DNA of 5,100 bases from Abditibacteriales bacterium (GTDB taxonomy: Bacteria > Armatimonadota > Abditibacteriia > Abditibacteriales > JANWYM01). The number at the start of each line of letters is the position of its first letter. Within the stretch, counting starts at the first letter, position 1. Both the position numbers and the translations under genes were made by a program. The stretch covers positions 1 through 5,100 of the forward strand of contig JANWYM010000340.1 of NCBI GenBank assembly GCA_025055355.1. Direction: 5' to 3'. Shown in pieces: positions 1-5,100 of the stretch. The notes under the pieces were generated by a model that saw only the letters and a list, made by a program, of their open reading frames with translations, was not told the origin of the DNA and did no database searches.

Positions 1-784
1 CCTCGTAGATGAGGGCAGGATGCCCTTTGATGGTGGTCGACTCTTGGAGGGTAAAACGATACTCCTTGCCATGCCGCTGGCGGAGGCTGTAATTCATCCA
101 CTCCTCGAATGTGCCTTCTTTCAACAGCGTGTCTGCCATCGCCCAGCGCGCGACAATGATACGCTGTGTGACGTTCGCTATGCTCAAGCCCGGTTTCTTG
201 CGGGTGAACTCCAACTCCAACTGTCCCGTCAGCAACTTGTGCTTTTCCAGCAGAAACGCTTGGGGCATCTGGAACGCCAGCCCATACACGCTCCACGTAT
301 CCCACTCCTGTTGACCATGGTCTTCCAGTGAAGATAGCACCTTGGACGCCAACTGCTGCACGTCTTCTTCCAGCGTGCCCAACACCTGGGCAATCACAAT
401 GCGGTCACAATCCGGGCAGTGCCACAGCACGCCACAACCCTGATGGTCAGACTGCCACGCGAAGCCCAAAATATCCGTCTTGCGCTTCTGCCGCTTGCTG
501 ACGACTTTGACGGGGCGGCGGATTTCAATCGGCTTTTTACGTTTGGACATCTCTTTGGTGAAGCCTTTAAGGAACTTCTCCAATGTCCGTTCCAAATTGA
601 CGCCCGCCTTACCTGCCTGCTGCCATTTGATCTCCACGCGTGGCATGGTCACGCTGTCAATGCGTAAATACCCCGCCTGCCGGTCGCCGCCGATGACGCT
701 GATGTTCCAATCCGACGGCACCGTGAGCGTGAGCCCTTGCCAGCCGATGAGAGCGGTTTCGGTGGTGACAGAAGATGGGCGCAT
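1..784 (-). CDS. Hypothetical cytoplasmic protein with a CPDC motif (partial, C-terminus beyond window)
   Basis: I do not recognise this family. The frame is open from an ATG at 784 to the left edge, giving 261 residues without a stop. The start is supported by AAGGA six bases upstream and by a promoter at 841-869. There is no signal peptide or membrane segment, so it is probably cytoplasmic. The N-terminus (residues 15-54) reads as a compact beta-rich unit with landmarks W15, P23-x-D-W26, G38-Y-L-R-I-D43 and E51-x-K-W54. A basic stretch follows (about 80-102, e.g. SKRKK and SKRQKRK). C117 and the pair C123-P-D-C126 come next; a CxxC pair can bind metal or be redox active, but no second pair is visible before the edge. 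Residues 135-157 look helical and acidic, and the rest mixes strands and helices. It lies 123 bp downstream of the protease gene in the same direction but probably has its own promoter. The reading frame is secure; the function is unknown. Confidence 0.85.
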   Translation of the reverse strand, partial: MRPSSVTTETALIGWQGLTLTVPSDWNISVIGGDRQAGYLRIDSVTMPRVEIKWQQAGKAGVNLERTLEKFLKGFTKEMSKRKKPIEIRRPVKVVSKRQKRKTDILGFAWQSDHQGCGVLWHCPDCDRIVIAQVLGTLEEDVQQLASKVLSSLEDHGQQEWDTWSVYGLAFQMPQAFLLEKHKLLTGQLELEFTRKKPGLSIANVTQRIIVARWAMADTLLKEGTFEEWMNYSLRQRHGKEYRFTLQESTTIKGHPALIYE

Positions 785-840
785 ATTCTTTCCTTCCCAC
801 ATTCACCAAATCTTTAGAGCGTGTTGCCTCTCCTACTCAT

Positions 841-869
841 ATCCTACGCTGTCAGTCCGCCGCTGTCAA
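841..869 (-). promoter_or_regulatory. Sigma70-like promoter for the hypothetical gene at 784
   Basis: Read on the minus strand, a perfect TTGACA (864-869) is followed by a 17-bp spacer and then TAGGAT (841-846), which keeps the most conserved T, A and final T of the -10 box. Transcription would start near 834, leaving a leader of about 50 nt before the ATG at 784. The 8-mer TGACAGCG occurs twice in the same phase, 14 bp apart (861-868 and 847-854), overlapping the -35 box and the spacer. This may be a regulator site or chance. Hexamer match, spacing and location all agree, but it is a prediction from sequence alone. Confidence 0.5.
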
Positions 870-880
870 TGGCGGAGAGT

Positions 881-907
881 CAAAAGCCGAATGTGACTCG
901 GACATTC
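881..907 (-). terminator. Possible weak terminator after the protease gene
   Basis: Directly after the TGA of the protease gene, the minus strand has a perfect 6-bp inverted repeat, GAATGT/ACATTC (902-907 and 889-894), with a 7-nt loop. GGCTTTTG follows (881-888). The stem is AT-rich and short and the T run is only four bases, so termination would be inefficient at best. Overlapping alternative foldings exist, such as CCGA/TCGG and GAGTC/GACTC. Confidence 0.22.
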
Positions 908-3865
908 TCAACCCCCCTTCGGCATCACACCCAGCCACAGAATCGAACGCTCCAGCCCGTATCGCCCAATGAACCCCACGTCGTCAAAATCTCCCATCGG
1001 CTCGCTCTGGATGCCTAAGCCGAAGTGGGCAACGTAGAGTCCGTTGTTCTTCGCAGCGGGGGCGTCGCCGAACCAGCGGGAGGCGAGAACGATGTCGTTG
1101 GCGAACCAGCACGCGGCAGGGGCGGAGGCGGATTGCGTCCATTCGTCGTAGTAGCGTTTGGTCAGCCAGCCGTTGTTGTAGGTCTTGTCGGCGATGGTCA
1201 TGCAGTCGTAGTAGCAGGCTTTGGGGTCTTGGTCGGAAATCATGCCCGCGACGATGTAGTGCAGGCGTCCTTCTGGTCCGACATCGGGCGAGGTTTCAAA
1301 GATGAGAACGGGTCGCCGCGAACCGCGCTCGCCGCCGCTCTCGCCGCCCACCCATTCCATGCTACGCTGCACCAAACCTTTCTCATCTGACTCCCAGATA
1401 AACCGCCGCACTTGATAGCGCGAGGGGCGCTGCGCATCTTGGTCTTGCGCTGTGCCGACGAGGAGTTCGTCCTTGAGCGGGTCCACCGTCGCGCCGGGCG
1501 GAACGGTGCTGATGACGCCGAGGCTGCGCGCCGGGAGGGCGACGCTCCGGCGGAACTGATGGCTCGGCAGGAACCTCGCCCTCCCGTCGGATTCGGCAGG
1601 AGACTCACCCTCGCGGTGGATGACGCGATACGTCACTTCGCTTTTTGCGTCGGTGTGACAGAACAGAATGACCTTGCCCCTGTAAAATACCGCGCTGGGC
1701 GATTGCCCTTGGGTGTCGGGGATGAGCGTTGCCTCCGACCACTGCGGTGGGACGCCGTGACGGTAAACGATGCCATCGCTGACAGGGTAGAAGAGATGGA
1801 TTTCCTTCCCATCCGACGCCGCCACTGGGTCGCCGATGACGCCTGTGGTGATGTCGGTGGCGTCCGACCATTTCTCCGCGCCTTCGTAAGTGCGCATGAC
1901 CAATGTGCCACCTTCACGCACGTAGAAGAGGAAGAGTTTGTCGTTGAGGGCGCATAGAAACGGCGCGGCGATGGTGGTGTCGCCCAGAAACTTTCGATCG
2001 CCGCCGCTGGTGCTGTAACCGTAGTTGATGTCAGCGCGGACGGGCGCGGTGTCGAAAACGCCGTTGCGGTTCCAATCAATCCACGTCACGTCGCCGTCGG
2101 CTTTGAGTTTGTAGCGGTAGGGCGGTCCTTCGAGGAATTTAACCTTCTCGTAGGGGTAGGGCAGTTTTTCGGACAGGTGCGTTTCGTTGAGAACCGTCGC
2201 AGCGAACTCACCCGTGCTGTAGCGGATGTCGCTGGCTTTGCCGTTGAGTTGGTAACTGTAAGCGTAGTTCATCAAACTCGTGTAGAGCGGACACCACGCG
2301 GGTGTCCACTGCCCGGTGTGGTCGAGTCCGAGTTGATGCCCGAACTCGTGCAGGAAGGTTGCATACAGCCCATGCGCGCCGCATGACCCCATGACACCCA
2401 TCATCGCGGACTGCCCACCGCCGCTGTTGGTGACCTGCATCCAGTGGCACACGGCGCGGTGTTCCTTGGGTAGAAACTTGTCGCCGTTCTCCCACCAACT
2501 TTTATTGCCGTGTTCCTTAACCGACAGCGGCGGCAGGAAAATCGGGTGCAGCGCGATGCCGCGCCTGCCGTCCACGTTGTCCACAGGTAGGTGGGCGTAG
2601 AACTCGACGACGCGCTGCATCTCGCGTTTGACGTGGTCCTCGCTGACATCCTCAAATCGCTGCACATACACGAATACGTCTTTGTGGCGCGGATTTGCGC
2701 CCAAGTCGGGCAGGTTCAAGCCGTTGATGCCGTTGGCTTCCCAGCCGTCTAACAGTCCGTCGCCATCGGTGTCACGCCGCAGCGGGTCGGTGCCCAGCGC
2801 AATTTCCGCCCATTCGTGCAAGCCGTCGGAGTCTGGGTCGGGGTCGTTGCGTCGGTAGGTGAGGCAAACGAGAATGTCGCTGCCCGTGTTGCGGTCATCG
2901 TCGCGGCGGAAGAGAACTACGTCGGCGCGCCGGTCGCCGTTCATATCCCCAAGACTACACACGACGTTCCGCGCTTGACGATGAACTTCGGGGAGATCAA
3001 CTACGTCGGCGCGTCCTCTTTGTGCAAAGCGGAACAACTGCGAACCGAGGAGCAAATCCGCCCGCCCGTCGCCGTCCCCGTCGCCGACGGCAAGTGCAGG
3101 GGGCGCGACGTCCTTTGCCGCCACACGGAGCGGACGCGGGGAAAGGCAGAACGAGGTCTCTCGCCTCACGACAATTTCTGCCCGCCACACGTTCCCCCTC
3201 GCGTCCGCCCACACCACGTCCGTCCGTCCGTTTCCGTCAAGGTCAGCGGCAACGAGCCGCGCGCAGGAACGGTGCGGCAGAGCCGTCAAAATCGGCGCGG
3301 GTTTGTGCAACGACTTGGGGTTGAGGAGCAGCGTGAGCGAACCGTCTCGGTCGGCGATGAGGACGTCGTTGCGTTTGTCCCCGTTGAAATCAGTGACGGC
3401 GAGGGTCGGTTCTTTGGGGAGGATGAGCAACTTCGCCCAGAGATCGTTGGCGGGGAACTTGTCGTCTTTGAACGAGTGCGCGACGCGCACCTCACCGTTG
3501 CCGAACACTCCGACGACGTCCGCGCCGGGTGTGCCGTCCAACTCGCCGACGCCCGCCGTGAGGCAGTTCTTCCCAAACCCATGCAGCGCGGCGCGCCCGC
3601 CTAATGACTTCACACCGCGCCCGTTGAGGGCAACGTCAATGATGGCGTCGCCGGGCGGATAGACGCACACGAGGTCGGCAAAGCCGTCGTGGTTCACATC
3701 GGCGACAAAAGGAAGACGGGGCTTCGCGCCAAAGCCATAGCCCCACAAAAAAGCGGGCGTTGTGCGCAAGTCCTTTGCTTCTTCCGCGACGGCGTCGCGG
3801 GCTACAACCTGCGCTTCGCCTGCCGCAAGAAGCAGTGTCAATGTCAAACGCCAGAATAATCGCAC
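908..3865 (-). CDS. Secreted multidomain zinc metalloprotease (FG-GAP repeats, TSP3-like linker, metzincin domain, sialidase-like C-terminus)
   Basis: This 985-residue protein is probably exported and degrades or binds extracellular protein. Numbering is from the GTG at 3865. Residues 1-27 form a signal peptide (R2 and R6, hydrophobic LTLTLLLAAG, possible cleavage after VVA22 or AVA27). Six FG-GAP/VCBS-type repeats carry acidic calcium-loop motifs near 56 (DVNHDGFAD), 108, 159 (DFNGDKRND), 208, 262 (DGDGDGRAD) and 307. Residues 341-376 are Asp-rich and thrombospondin-type-3-like (DPDPDSDG, DTDGDGLLDGWE). The catalytic motif is H506-E507-F-G-H510-Q-L-G-L-D-H516, with a Met-turn LMNY at M532. 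A conserved-looking DWNRNGVFD lies at 597-605. Residues from about 617 to the end resemble a BNR/sialidase-type propeller (e.g. FLFYVREGG, IHLFYP). Zinc ligands and the Met-turn are intact. The metzincin class is firm, but assignment to a single MEROPS family (M43-like?) is not. Residues about 750-778 are encoded by a palindromic repeat. An in-frame ATG at 3934 was rejected because it lies inside the octamer array. Confidence 0.93.
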   Translation of the reverse strand: MRLFWRLTLTLLLAAGEAQVVARDAVAEEAKDLRTTPAFLWGYGFGAKPRLPFVADVNHDGFADLVCVYPPGDAIIDVALNGRGVKSLGGRAALHGFGKNCLTAGVGELDGTPGADVVGVFGNGEVRVAHSFKDDKFPANDLWAKLLILPKEPTLAVTDFNGDKRNDVLIADRDGSLTLLLNPKSLHKPAPILTALPHRSCARLVAADLDGNGRTDVVWADARGNVWRAEIVVRRETSFCLSPRPLRVAAKDVAPPALAVGDGDGDGRADLLLGSQLFRFAQRGRADVVDLPEVHRQARNVVCSLGDMNGDRRADVVLFRRDDDRNTGSDILVCLTYRRNDPDPDSDGLHEWAEIALGTDPLRRDTDGDGLLDGWEANGINGLNLPDLGANPRHKDVFVYVQRFEDVSEDHVKREMQRVVEFYAHLPVDNVDGRRGIALHPIFLPPLSVKEHGNKSWWENGDKFLPKEHRAVCHWMQVTNSGGGQSAMMGVMGSCGAHGLYATFLHEFGHQLGLDHTGQWTPAWCPLYTSLMNYAYSYQLNGKASDIRYSTGEFAATVLNETHLSEKLPYPYEKVKFLEGPPYRYKLKADGDVTWIDWNRNGVFDTAPVRADINYGYSTSGGDRKFLGDTTIAAPFLCALNDKLFLFYVREGGTLVMRTYEGAEKWSDATDITTGVIGDPVAASDGKEIHLFYPVSDGIVYRHGVPPQWSEATLIPDTQGQSPSAVFYRGKVILFCHTDAKSEVTYRVIHREGESPAESDGRARFLPSHQFRRSVALPARSLGVISTVPPGATVDPLKDELLVGTAQDQDAQRPSRYQVRRFIWESDEKGLVQRSMEWVGGESGGERGSRRPVLIFETSPDVGPEGRLHYIVAGMISDQDPKACYYDCMTIADKTYNNGWLTKRYYDEWTQSASAPAACWFANDIVLASRWFGDAPAAKNNGLYVAHFGLGIQSEPMGDFDDVGFIGRYGLERSILWLGVMPKGG
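1532..1616. repeat. REP-like GC-rich palindromic repeat embedded in the protease coding sequence
   Basis: CGGGAGGGCGA (1532-1542) and its exact reverse complement (1576-1586) bound a 55-bp imperfect palindrome: 20 of 25 arm positions pair (1532-1556 with 1562-1586). A decayed further copy of the right arm follows at about 1593-1615. The nonamer TCGGCAGGA appears at 1564-1572 and 1593-1601, and the next 14 bases match at 10 positions. The repeat is translated in frame as protease residues about 750-778, including DGRARFLPSHQF. From memory, similar GC-rich palindromes, which read as GGRGSCRA and AGASPSRR in another frame, are scattered through some planctomycete and armatimonadete genomes. I cannot confirm further copies from this window. 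Confidence 0.6.
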
Positions 3866-3870
3866 GATGT

Positions 3871-3876
3871 TCCTCT
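3871..3876 (-). promoter_or_regulatory. Ribosome binding site fixing the GTG start of the protease
   Basis: AGAGGA on the minus strand ends five bases before the GTG at 3865. This GTG opens directly into a classic signal peptide (RLFWRLTLTLLLAAG). The only upstream in-frame ATG (3934) lies within the 8-bp repeat array, adds 23 residues ahead of the signal sequence and would weaken export, so the GTG is preferred. The decamer TTTTCAGAGG containing this site is duplicated 16 bp further upstream (3888-3897 and 3872-3881). Confidence 0.75.
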
Positions 3877-3907
3877 GAAAAAAGACCCCTCTGAAAACAT
3901 CCACACC

Positions 3908-4013
3908 CACGTTCGCAGGTTGGCAGGTTGGCACGTTGGCACGTTAGCACGTTGGCACGTTGGAACGTTGGAACGTTCAACCTGCCAACCTGCGAACGTG
4001 CGAACGTGCCAAC
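3908..4013. repeat. Octamer tandem array with internal inversion (large palindrome)
   Basis: Eight consecutive 8-bp units occupy 3911-3974: GTTCGCAG, GTTGGCAG, GTTGGCAC twice, GTTAGCAC, GTTGGCAC and GTTGGAAC twice. After a 7-bp junction (3975-3981), four units continue on the opposite strand (3982-4013). Variation is confined to unit positions 4, 6 and 8. Positions 3908-3930 and 3978-4000 form a perfect 23-bp inverted repeat around a 47-base loop that itself contains repeated AACGTT palindromes and an 8-bp GAACGTTC (3971-3978). Read on the minus strand, the array lies between the likely protease promoter and its start codon, so the transcript could form a strong hairpin. It is not a CRISPR: the units are contiguous and have no spacers. 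Confidence 0.93.
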
Positions 4014-4084
4014 GTATTCTCCGACGGGGTGCTGAAACCTTCCGCATTCATCAGAACACCGGACACGATACGTCTCCGAGGGGA

Positions 4085-4115
4085 ATTATACCGCCTCCTG
4101 AACAAACGCTGCCAC
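4085..4115 (-). promoter_or_regulatory. Candidate promoter for the metalloprotease gene
   Basis: The minus strand carries a perfect TATAAT (4085-4090). The best upstream partner is GTGGCA (4110-4115), four of six matches to TTGACA with a long 19-bp spacer, so the -35 half is weak. Transcription would begin near 4078 and give a leader of about 210 nt containing the whole octamer palindrome. The -10 box is convincing in a GC-rich background; the overall call is moderate. Confidence 0.4.
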
Positions 4116-4127
4116 AGGGCGTCTAAA
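4099..4127 (+). promoter_or_regulatory. Weak candidate promoter for the DUF1549 gene
   Basis: TGAACA (4099-4104), a 17-bp spacer and TCTAAA (4122-4127) each match the sigma70 consensus at four of six positions. A start near 4134 would leave a leader of about 60 nt. It would overlap the opposing protease promoter, which is plausible for a divergent pair, but matches of this quality also occur by chance. Confidence 0.2.
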
Positions 4128-4182
4128 CACGCAAAACGATGGGGAACCCTCTACGCGGCAAACTTCGGGTCTTGAACGAATC

Positions 4183-4189
4183 GAGGTGG
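4183..4189 (+). promoter_or_regulatory. Ribosome binding site fixing the GTG start at 4195
   Basis: GAGGTGG ends five bases before the GTG at 4195. Another in-frame GTG at 4186 lies inside this Shine-Dalgarno sequence and is therefore unlikely to be the start. Starting at 4195 places MRIK directly before the hydrophobic signal sequence. Confidence 0.7.
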
Positions 4190-4194
4190 AAACG

Positions 4195-5100
4195 GTGAGA
4201 ATCAAGTTATTCTGTTGCTGTATCGCTGCGTGTCTGCTCCTCCCGTCGGCGCTCTGCGCCGACATGTCGCAAACCATTGACCAGATAGTGCAGGCGAAGT
4301 GGAAAGAAGAAAACATCACCCCCGCGCCGCCGACGGACGACGCGCGGTTTCTGCGGCGGATTTACCTGGACATCGCCGGAACGATTCCCACTGCCGAGGA
4401 AGTCATCGCCTTCCTCAATGACCGCAGCCCCGACAAACGGGCGAAGGCGATTGACAAACTCCTCAACAGCCCTGAATACGTCGAGAACTGGACGAGTTAC
4501 TGGGACACGCTGCTCATGGGGCGACAGATACGCAACCCGTTTGTGAGCCGCGCTGAGTTTCGTAAGTGGCTGCGGGCGCAGTTCGAGCAGAACGTCCCTT
4601 ACAACAAGTTTGTTTACGACCTCCTGACGGCGGAGGGCTACAACACCGCCGACCCGCCCCTGCGCGGCGGCAGCGAGAACCCGCCGCCCGACCTCGCGCA
4701 GCGCGTCAACGGCGCGGTCAACTGGTATGCCCGCTACCTGCAGGCATTGCCCGACCTCGCGGGCAATACGGCGCGGACGTTTTTGGGCGTGCAGATTCAA
4801 TGCGCTCAATGCCACGACCACACCACCGAGCCGTGGAAGCAAAGCGACTTTCGGGGCTTCGCCGCTCTGTTCACGCGCACCTTCCCGCGCCCTGTGGATA
4901 CGGGGCAAGTGCTGGGCGTGCGCCGTTTCGAGTTGCGCGAAGCTGTCTTTGTCCCACGTGGCGCGGGGCGGCTGGCGGGCATGAACCGCGAATATCTGAA
5001 CGCCAAGCCCAAGCTGCTCAACGGTCCTGAAGTCCCCGACAATGTGAGTCGCCGCCGCGCCTTGGCGGAGTGGATGACGGCGAAGGAGAACCCCTACTTC
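4195..5100 (+). CDS. Exported DUF1549 (PSCyt2) protein with CXXCH motif, start of DUF1553 (partial, C-terminus beyond window)
   Basis: The first 302 residues are present and the frame is still open at the right edge. Residues 1-22 are a signal peptide (MRIK, then LFCCCIAACLLLPSALCA), so the protein is exported. Residues about 26-226 match the DUF1549/PSCyt2 pattern: FLRRIYLDIAGTIPT at 52-66, a helical KRAKAIDKLLNSPEY at 81-95, W99-x-x-x-W103 and GVQIQCAQCHDH at 198-209. C203-x-x-C206-H207 fits the c-type haem consensus, and the domain was originally described as a planctomycete cytochrome-like module, but haem binding is not shown here. DUF1553 appears to begin at about 286 (RRRALAEWM). No N-terminal PSCyt1 domain is present, so this is the short form of the family. 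The precise role of the family is poorly known; the gene is often next to a DUF1501 gene, which would lie beyond the right edge. It is divergent from the protease gene. Confidence 0.93.
   Translation, partial: MRIKLFCCCIAACLLLPSALCADMSQTIDQIVQAKWKEENITPAPPTDDARFLRRIYLDIAGTIPTAEEVIAFLNDRSPDKRAKAIDKLLNSPEYVENWTSYWDTLLMGRQIRNPFVSRAEFRKWLRAQFEQNVPYNKFVYDLLTAEGYNTADPPLRGGSENPPPDLAQRVNGAVNWYARYLQALPDLAGNTARTFLGVQIQCAQCHDHTTEPWKQSDFRGFAALFTRTFPRPVDTGQVLGVRRFELREAVFVPRGAGRLAGMNREYLNAKPKLLNGPEVPDNVSRRRALAEWMTAKENPYF

Larger units (their letters stand above)
3866..4194. other. Divergent intergenic region
   Basis: This 329-bp stretch separates two divergently transcribed start codons. From left to right it holds the protease ribosome binding site with its duplicated decamer, the orientation-switching 8-bp repeat array (3908-4013), a minus-strand TATAAT, a weak plus-strand promoter candidate and the ribosome binding site of the DUF1549 gene. 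Short open frames crossing the array are products of the repeat and are not called as genes. No tRNA or recognisable small RNA was seen. Confidence 0.75.

Noticed and set aside
856..876. TCCGCC/GGCGGA hairpin between the protease and the hypothetical gene as a terminator
   Set aside because: It has a 6-bp stem with a 9-nt loop and no T run on the minus strand, and it overlaps the -35 box of a better-supported promoter.
20..896. Plus-strand open frames across 20-896
   Set aside because: Those up to 784 are antisense to the minus-strand gene, which is open to the window edge with a good ribosome binding site and promoter; the tail to 896 only runs into the gap.
1412..1957. Plus-strand open frame of 181 residues opposite the protease C-terminus
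   Set aside because: It is antisense to the real gene; its RREGDAPAEL and ARQEPRPP segments are only the palindromic repeat read in another frame.
2816..3604. Long plus-strand open frame of 262 residues opposite the protease
   Set aside because: It lies fully antisense to the well-supported FG-GAP repeats, has no domain pattern, and arises from the GC-rich periodic codons of the real gene.
3844..3900. 18-residue leader peptide starting at the minus-strand ATG at 3900 and overlapping the protease start
   Set aside because: There is no convincing Shine-Dalgarno at the right spacing and the peptide has no notable feature; overlap with the GTG start is suggestive but not enough.
3908..4013. CRISPR array
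   Set aside because: Units are 8 bp, contiguous and without spacers, and the array switches strand; no cas gene is nearby.
3920..4126. Short open frames on both strands across the octamer array
   Set aside because: Their sequences (WHVGTL and ANVPTCQ types) are the repeat translated; an 8-bp unit yields an 8-residue periodic peptide in any frame that stays open.
4207..4908. Minus-strand open frame of 233 residues
   Set aside because: It is the antisense shadow of the DUF1549 gene, whose protein motifs are clear on the plus strand.

Overview
The window looks like chromosomal DNA of a GC-rich, probably environmental bacterium outside the well-studied phyla. A secreted protein with the planctomycete-type DUF1549/PSCyt2 domain, a large secreted FG-GAP/metzincin protein, GTG starts with clear Shine-Dalgarno sites and dispersed GC-rich palindromic repeats all suggest Planctomycetota, Armatimonadota or a relative. 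The phylum is an inference; no marker gene is present.

Layout. (1) Positions 1-784, minus strand: the N-terminal 261 residues of a cytoplasmic protein of unknown function that runs off the left edge. It has a good ribosome binding site and a sigma70-like promoter (TTGACA, 17 bp, TAGGAT) in the 123-bp gap before it. (2) Positions 908-3865, minus strand: a complete 985-residue secreted protein. In order it has a signal peptide, six calcium-binding FG-GAP/VCBS-type repeats, an Asp-rich thrombospondin-type-3-like linker, a zinc metalloprotease domain (HEFGHQLGLDH plus an LMNY Met-turn) and a C-terminal sialidase-like propeller region. An 85-bp stretch inside this gene (about 1532-1616) looks like a dispersed palindromic repeat that has become in-frame coding sequence. 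(3) Positions 3866-4194: a 329-bp divergent intergenic region. It holds an array of 8-bp units that changes orientation part-way (eight direct, then four inverted), giving a perfect 23-bp inverted repeat. A consensus TATAAT on the minus strand lies just beyond it, so the palindrome probably falls in the protease mRNA leader. (4) Positions 4195-5100, plus strand: the N-terminal 302 residues of an exported DUF1549 protein with a CAQCH (CXXCH) motif; the start of DUF1553 is just visible at the right edge.

The protease and the DUF1549 protein are divergently transcribed and both exported, so each probably acts in the periplasm or outside the cell. Nothing in the window shows that they share a pathway. 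No RNA gene, CRISPR array, transposase or origin was found. The most unusual parts are the orientation-switching octamer array and the repeat-derived peptide inside the protease.
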